From: JBBIUS01 sp037440105
GTDB lineage: Bacteria; Patescibacteriota; Patescibacteriia; XYB2-FULL-38-15
Direction: 5' to 3'
NCBI GenBank assembly: GCA_037440105.1
Contig: JBBIUS010000041.1
Coordinates: forward strand, 1 to 5,723
Length of the DNA: 5,723 bases
Shown here: one piece after another, positions 4,827 to 5,723 of the stretch
How the letters are laid out: every line of letters starts with the position of its first letter
Numbering within the stretch: the first letter of the stretch is position 1
Notes under the pieces: model-generated
What the model was told of the DNA's origin: nothing
The model's database searches: none
Seen by the model: only the letters and a program-made list of their open reading frames with translations
Made by a program: the position numbers and the translations under genes

Positions 4827-5723
4827 TTATTTCCTTAAACGTTTTTTGAAGAAATCAACCCAAGGGACAGGCGATGGATCTAAATTATAAAATATCGCCA
4901 AATAAAAACTTACATAACTGCCGAAAATCAAAGTTTCTATTGATTGCTGAAGTTTTAGCTTCGCCGTTGGCTGATACTCAATAAAATTAATTTTATTTTT
5001 TCCCAAAACTTCTTTTAAAACTTTATATCTTTTTTGGTTCCGAGGATGGTAAAGAGAGGAATTGATAAGGAGAAATTTTAAATTTTTGTTAGCCGCTGGA
5101 TTTTTCAGCCCTTCCATTAGATGATGATTCAATTCCGGAAGTTCAAACCAAGCGGCAAAGCATTTTGCGTTTTCATTAATTTGATTTGCTAAAATATGGG
5201 CATTGCCAACTAAAAATTCTGAAGCAACAATGATAGGAATTTTATTTTTTAAAGACAAGGCAAATTTTTTAGCGATGCTGTCTTTACTTCCAATTTGTAA
5301 TTTGTAATTTGTAATTTGTAATTTTTTGATTGCTTCTTTTATTTCTTGCCCATTTACTTTAACCAAACCGCACTGTCTTAAAATACCTAACTGGCCTAAA
5401 ATGGAATATCCAAGGCCCATTCGTGGCTGACCAGATGGATTATATTTTGGTTCAAAGATATAAGACGGGTAATTATTCCTTTTTAAAAAATCAACTAATT
5501 TTCCGCCTGTAGCAATACCAACAATTTTTGCTGCTCTTTTTTTGCCTTCGAAAGCAGTAGCCAAAGTTTCTTCAGTATTTCCTGAATAACTAGAAAGGAC
5601 AACAAGGGTTTTTGGGCCAACATATGACGGAAGAGTATAGCCGCGAACAATTTCAATAGGAACCTTAAGCCGGTCGGCAAAAAGCGTTTGGACTATATGC
5701 CCACCCAAAGCCGAACCGCCCAT
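4827..5723 (-). CDS. Bifunctional phosphoglucose/phosphomannose isomerase, N-terminus cut by window edge
   Basis: A cytoplasmic sugar isomerase interconverting glucose-6-P, fructose-6-P and mannose-6-P. The visible 298 residues begin at MGGSALGG, the phosphate-binding loop of the first SIS domain. The family has a few dozen residues before this loop, so the edge ATG is probably internal and the gene partial. Further motifs: YTLPSYVGPKTL (29-40), SSYSGNTEET (44-53), GGKL (73-76) and PSGQPRMGLGY (96-106). The second SIS domain carries NENAK (183-187) and ELPELNHHLMEG (194-205), and the protein ends in DPSPVPWVDFFKKRL. E184 and H200 are 16 residues apart, as are the catalytic Glu203 and His219 I recall for the Pyrobaculum aerophilum enzyme, so the site looks intact. 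Residues 134-145, in the linker between SIS domains, are encoded by a heptamer repeat (QITNYKLQI). It ends 95 bp before the GT-C gene and likely feeds nucleotide-sugar synthesis; a shared transcript is plausible but unproven. Confidence 0.92.
   Translation of the reverse strand: MGGSALGGHIVQTLFADRLKVPIEIVRGYTLPSYVGPKTLVVLSSYSGNTEETLATAFEGKKRAAKIVGIATGGKLVDFLKRNNYPSYIFEPKYNPSGQPRMGLGYSILGQLGILRQCGLVKVNGQEIKEAIKKLQITNYKLQIGSKDSIAKKFALSLKNKIPIIVASEFLVGNAHILANQINENAKCFAAWFELPELNHHLMEGLKNPAANKNLKFLLINSSLYHPRNQKRYKVLKEVLGKNKINFIEYQPTAKLKLQQSIETLIFGSYVSFYLAIFYNLDPSPVPWVDFFKKRLRK
5290..5324. repeat. Heptamer array inside the isomerase gene, four perfect GTAATTT units
   Basis: On the plus strand, ccaattt is followed by four identical gtaattt units, 35 bp in all, making this the best-preserved array of the window. 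The coding-strand unit AAATTAC has no stop codon in any of the three frames it cycles through, whereas the opposite strand would meet TAA once every 21 bp. It is translated as K-LQITNYK-LQIG (residues 134-145 of the visible isomerase), in the linker between the two SIS domains. Confidence 0.95.

Noticed and set aside
3074..5324. Repeats as a CRISPR array or MITE
   Set aside because: Units are 7 bp with no regular unique spacers, there are no cas genes, and no terminal inverted repeats or target duplications were seen around the arrays.
4827..5723. Archaeal origin, from the archaeal-type isomerase and dolichol-type glycosyltransferases
   Set aside because: These families are also found in CPR bacteria, and the strong Shine-Dalgarno with compact AT-rich organisation fits a bacterium equally well or better. 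Archaea are not strictly excluded.

Overview
The window is AT-rich and tightly packed, and every gene lies on the minus strand, so the locus reads from right to left. The content suggests a Candidate Phyla Radiation (Patescibacteria) bacterium. Four things point that way: an archaeal-type bifunctional phosphoglucose/phosphomannose isomerase, a near-perfect bacterial Shine-Dalgarno (AAGGAGGA), DPM1/ALG5-like glycosyltransferases beside large multi-membrane GT-C proteins, and AT-rich heptamer repeats scattered through the locus. This is inference; no marker gene is present to settle it.

In transcription order the layout is: (1) a bifunctional glucose/mannose-6-phosphate isomerase whose N-terminus is cut by the right edge (4827-5723); (2) a 95-bp spacer holding heptamer repeats and a strong ribosome binding site; (3) a 546-residue GT-C-type membrane glycosyltransferase (3091-4731); (4) an ALG5/dolichyl-phosphate-glucose-synthase-like GT2 (2325-3071); (5) a DPM1-like polyprenyl-phosphate-mannose synthase (1607-2308); (6) a second GT-C-like membrane protein, open for 530 codons and cut at its C-terminus by the left edge (1-1592). 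The last four genes are only 14-19 bp apart and look like one operon. No stretch longer than 95 bp lacks a gene. No tRNA, rRNA, transposase, CRISPR array or convincing terminator was seen.

The genes fit one pathway. The isomerase links glucose-6-P, fructose-6-P and mannose-6-P, the precursors of nucleotide sugars. The two GT2 enzymes would load mannose- or glucose-type sugars onto a polyprenyl phosphate on the cytoplasmic face. The two GT-C proteins would use lipid-linked sugars on the outer face to build a surface glycan or glycosylate proteins. Sugar and acceptor identities are inferred.

The most unusual feature is a family of short tandem repeats with a 7-bp period at four places. Each has an AATT core plus a three-base remainder typical of that array. 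Two arrays lie in-frame inside coding sequences (the isomerase and the upstream GT-C). One forms the GT-C C-terminus, its stop codon and the spacer to the next gene. One fills the leader upstream of the GT-C gene.
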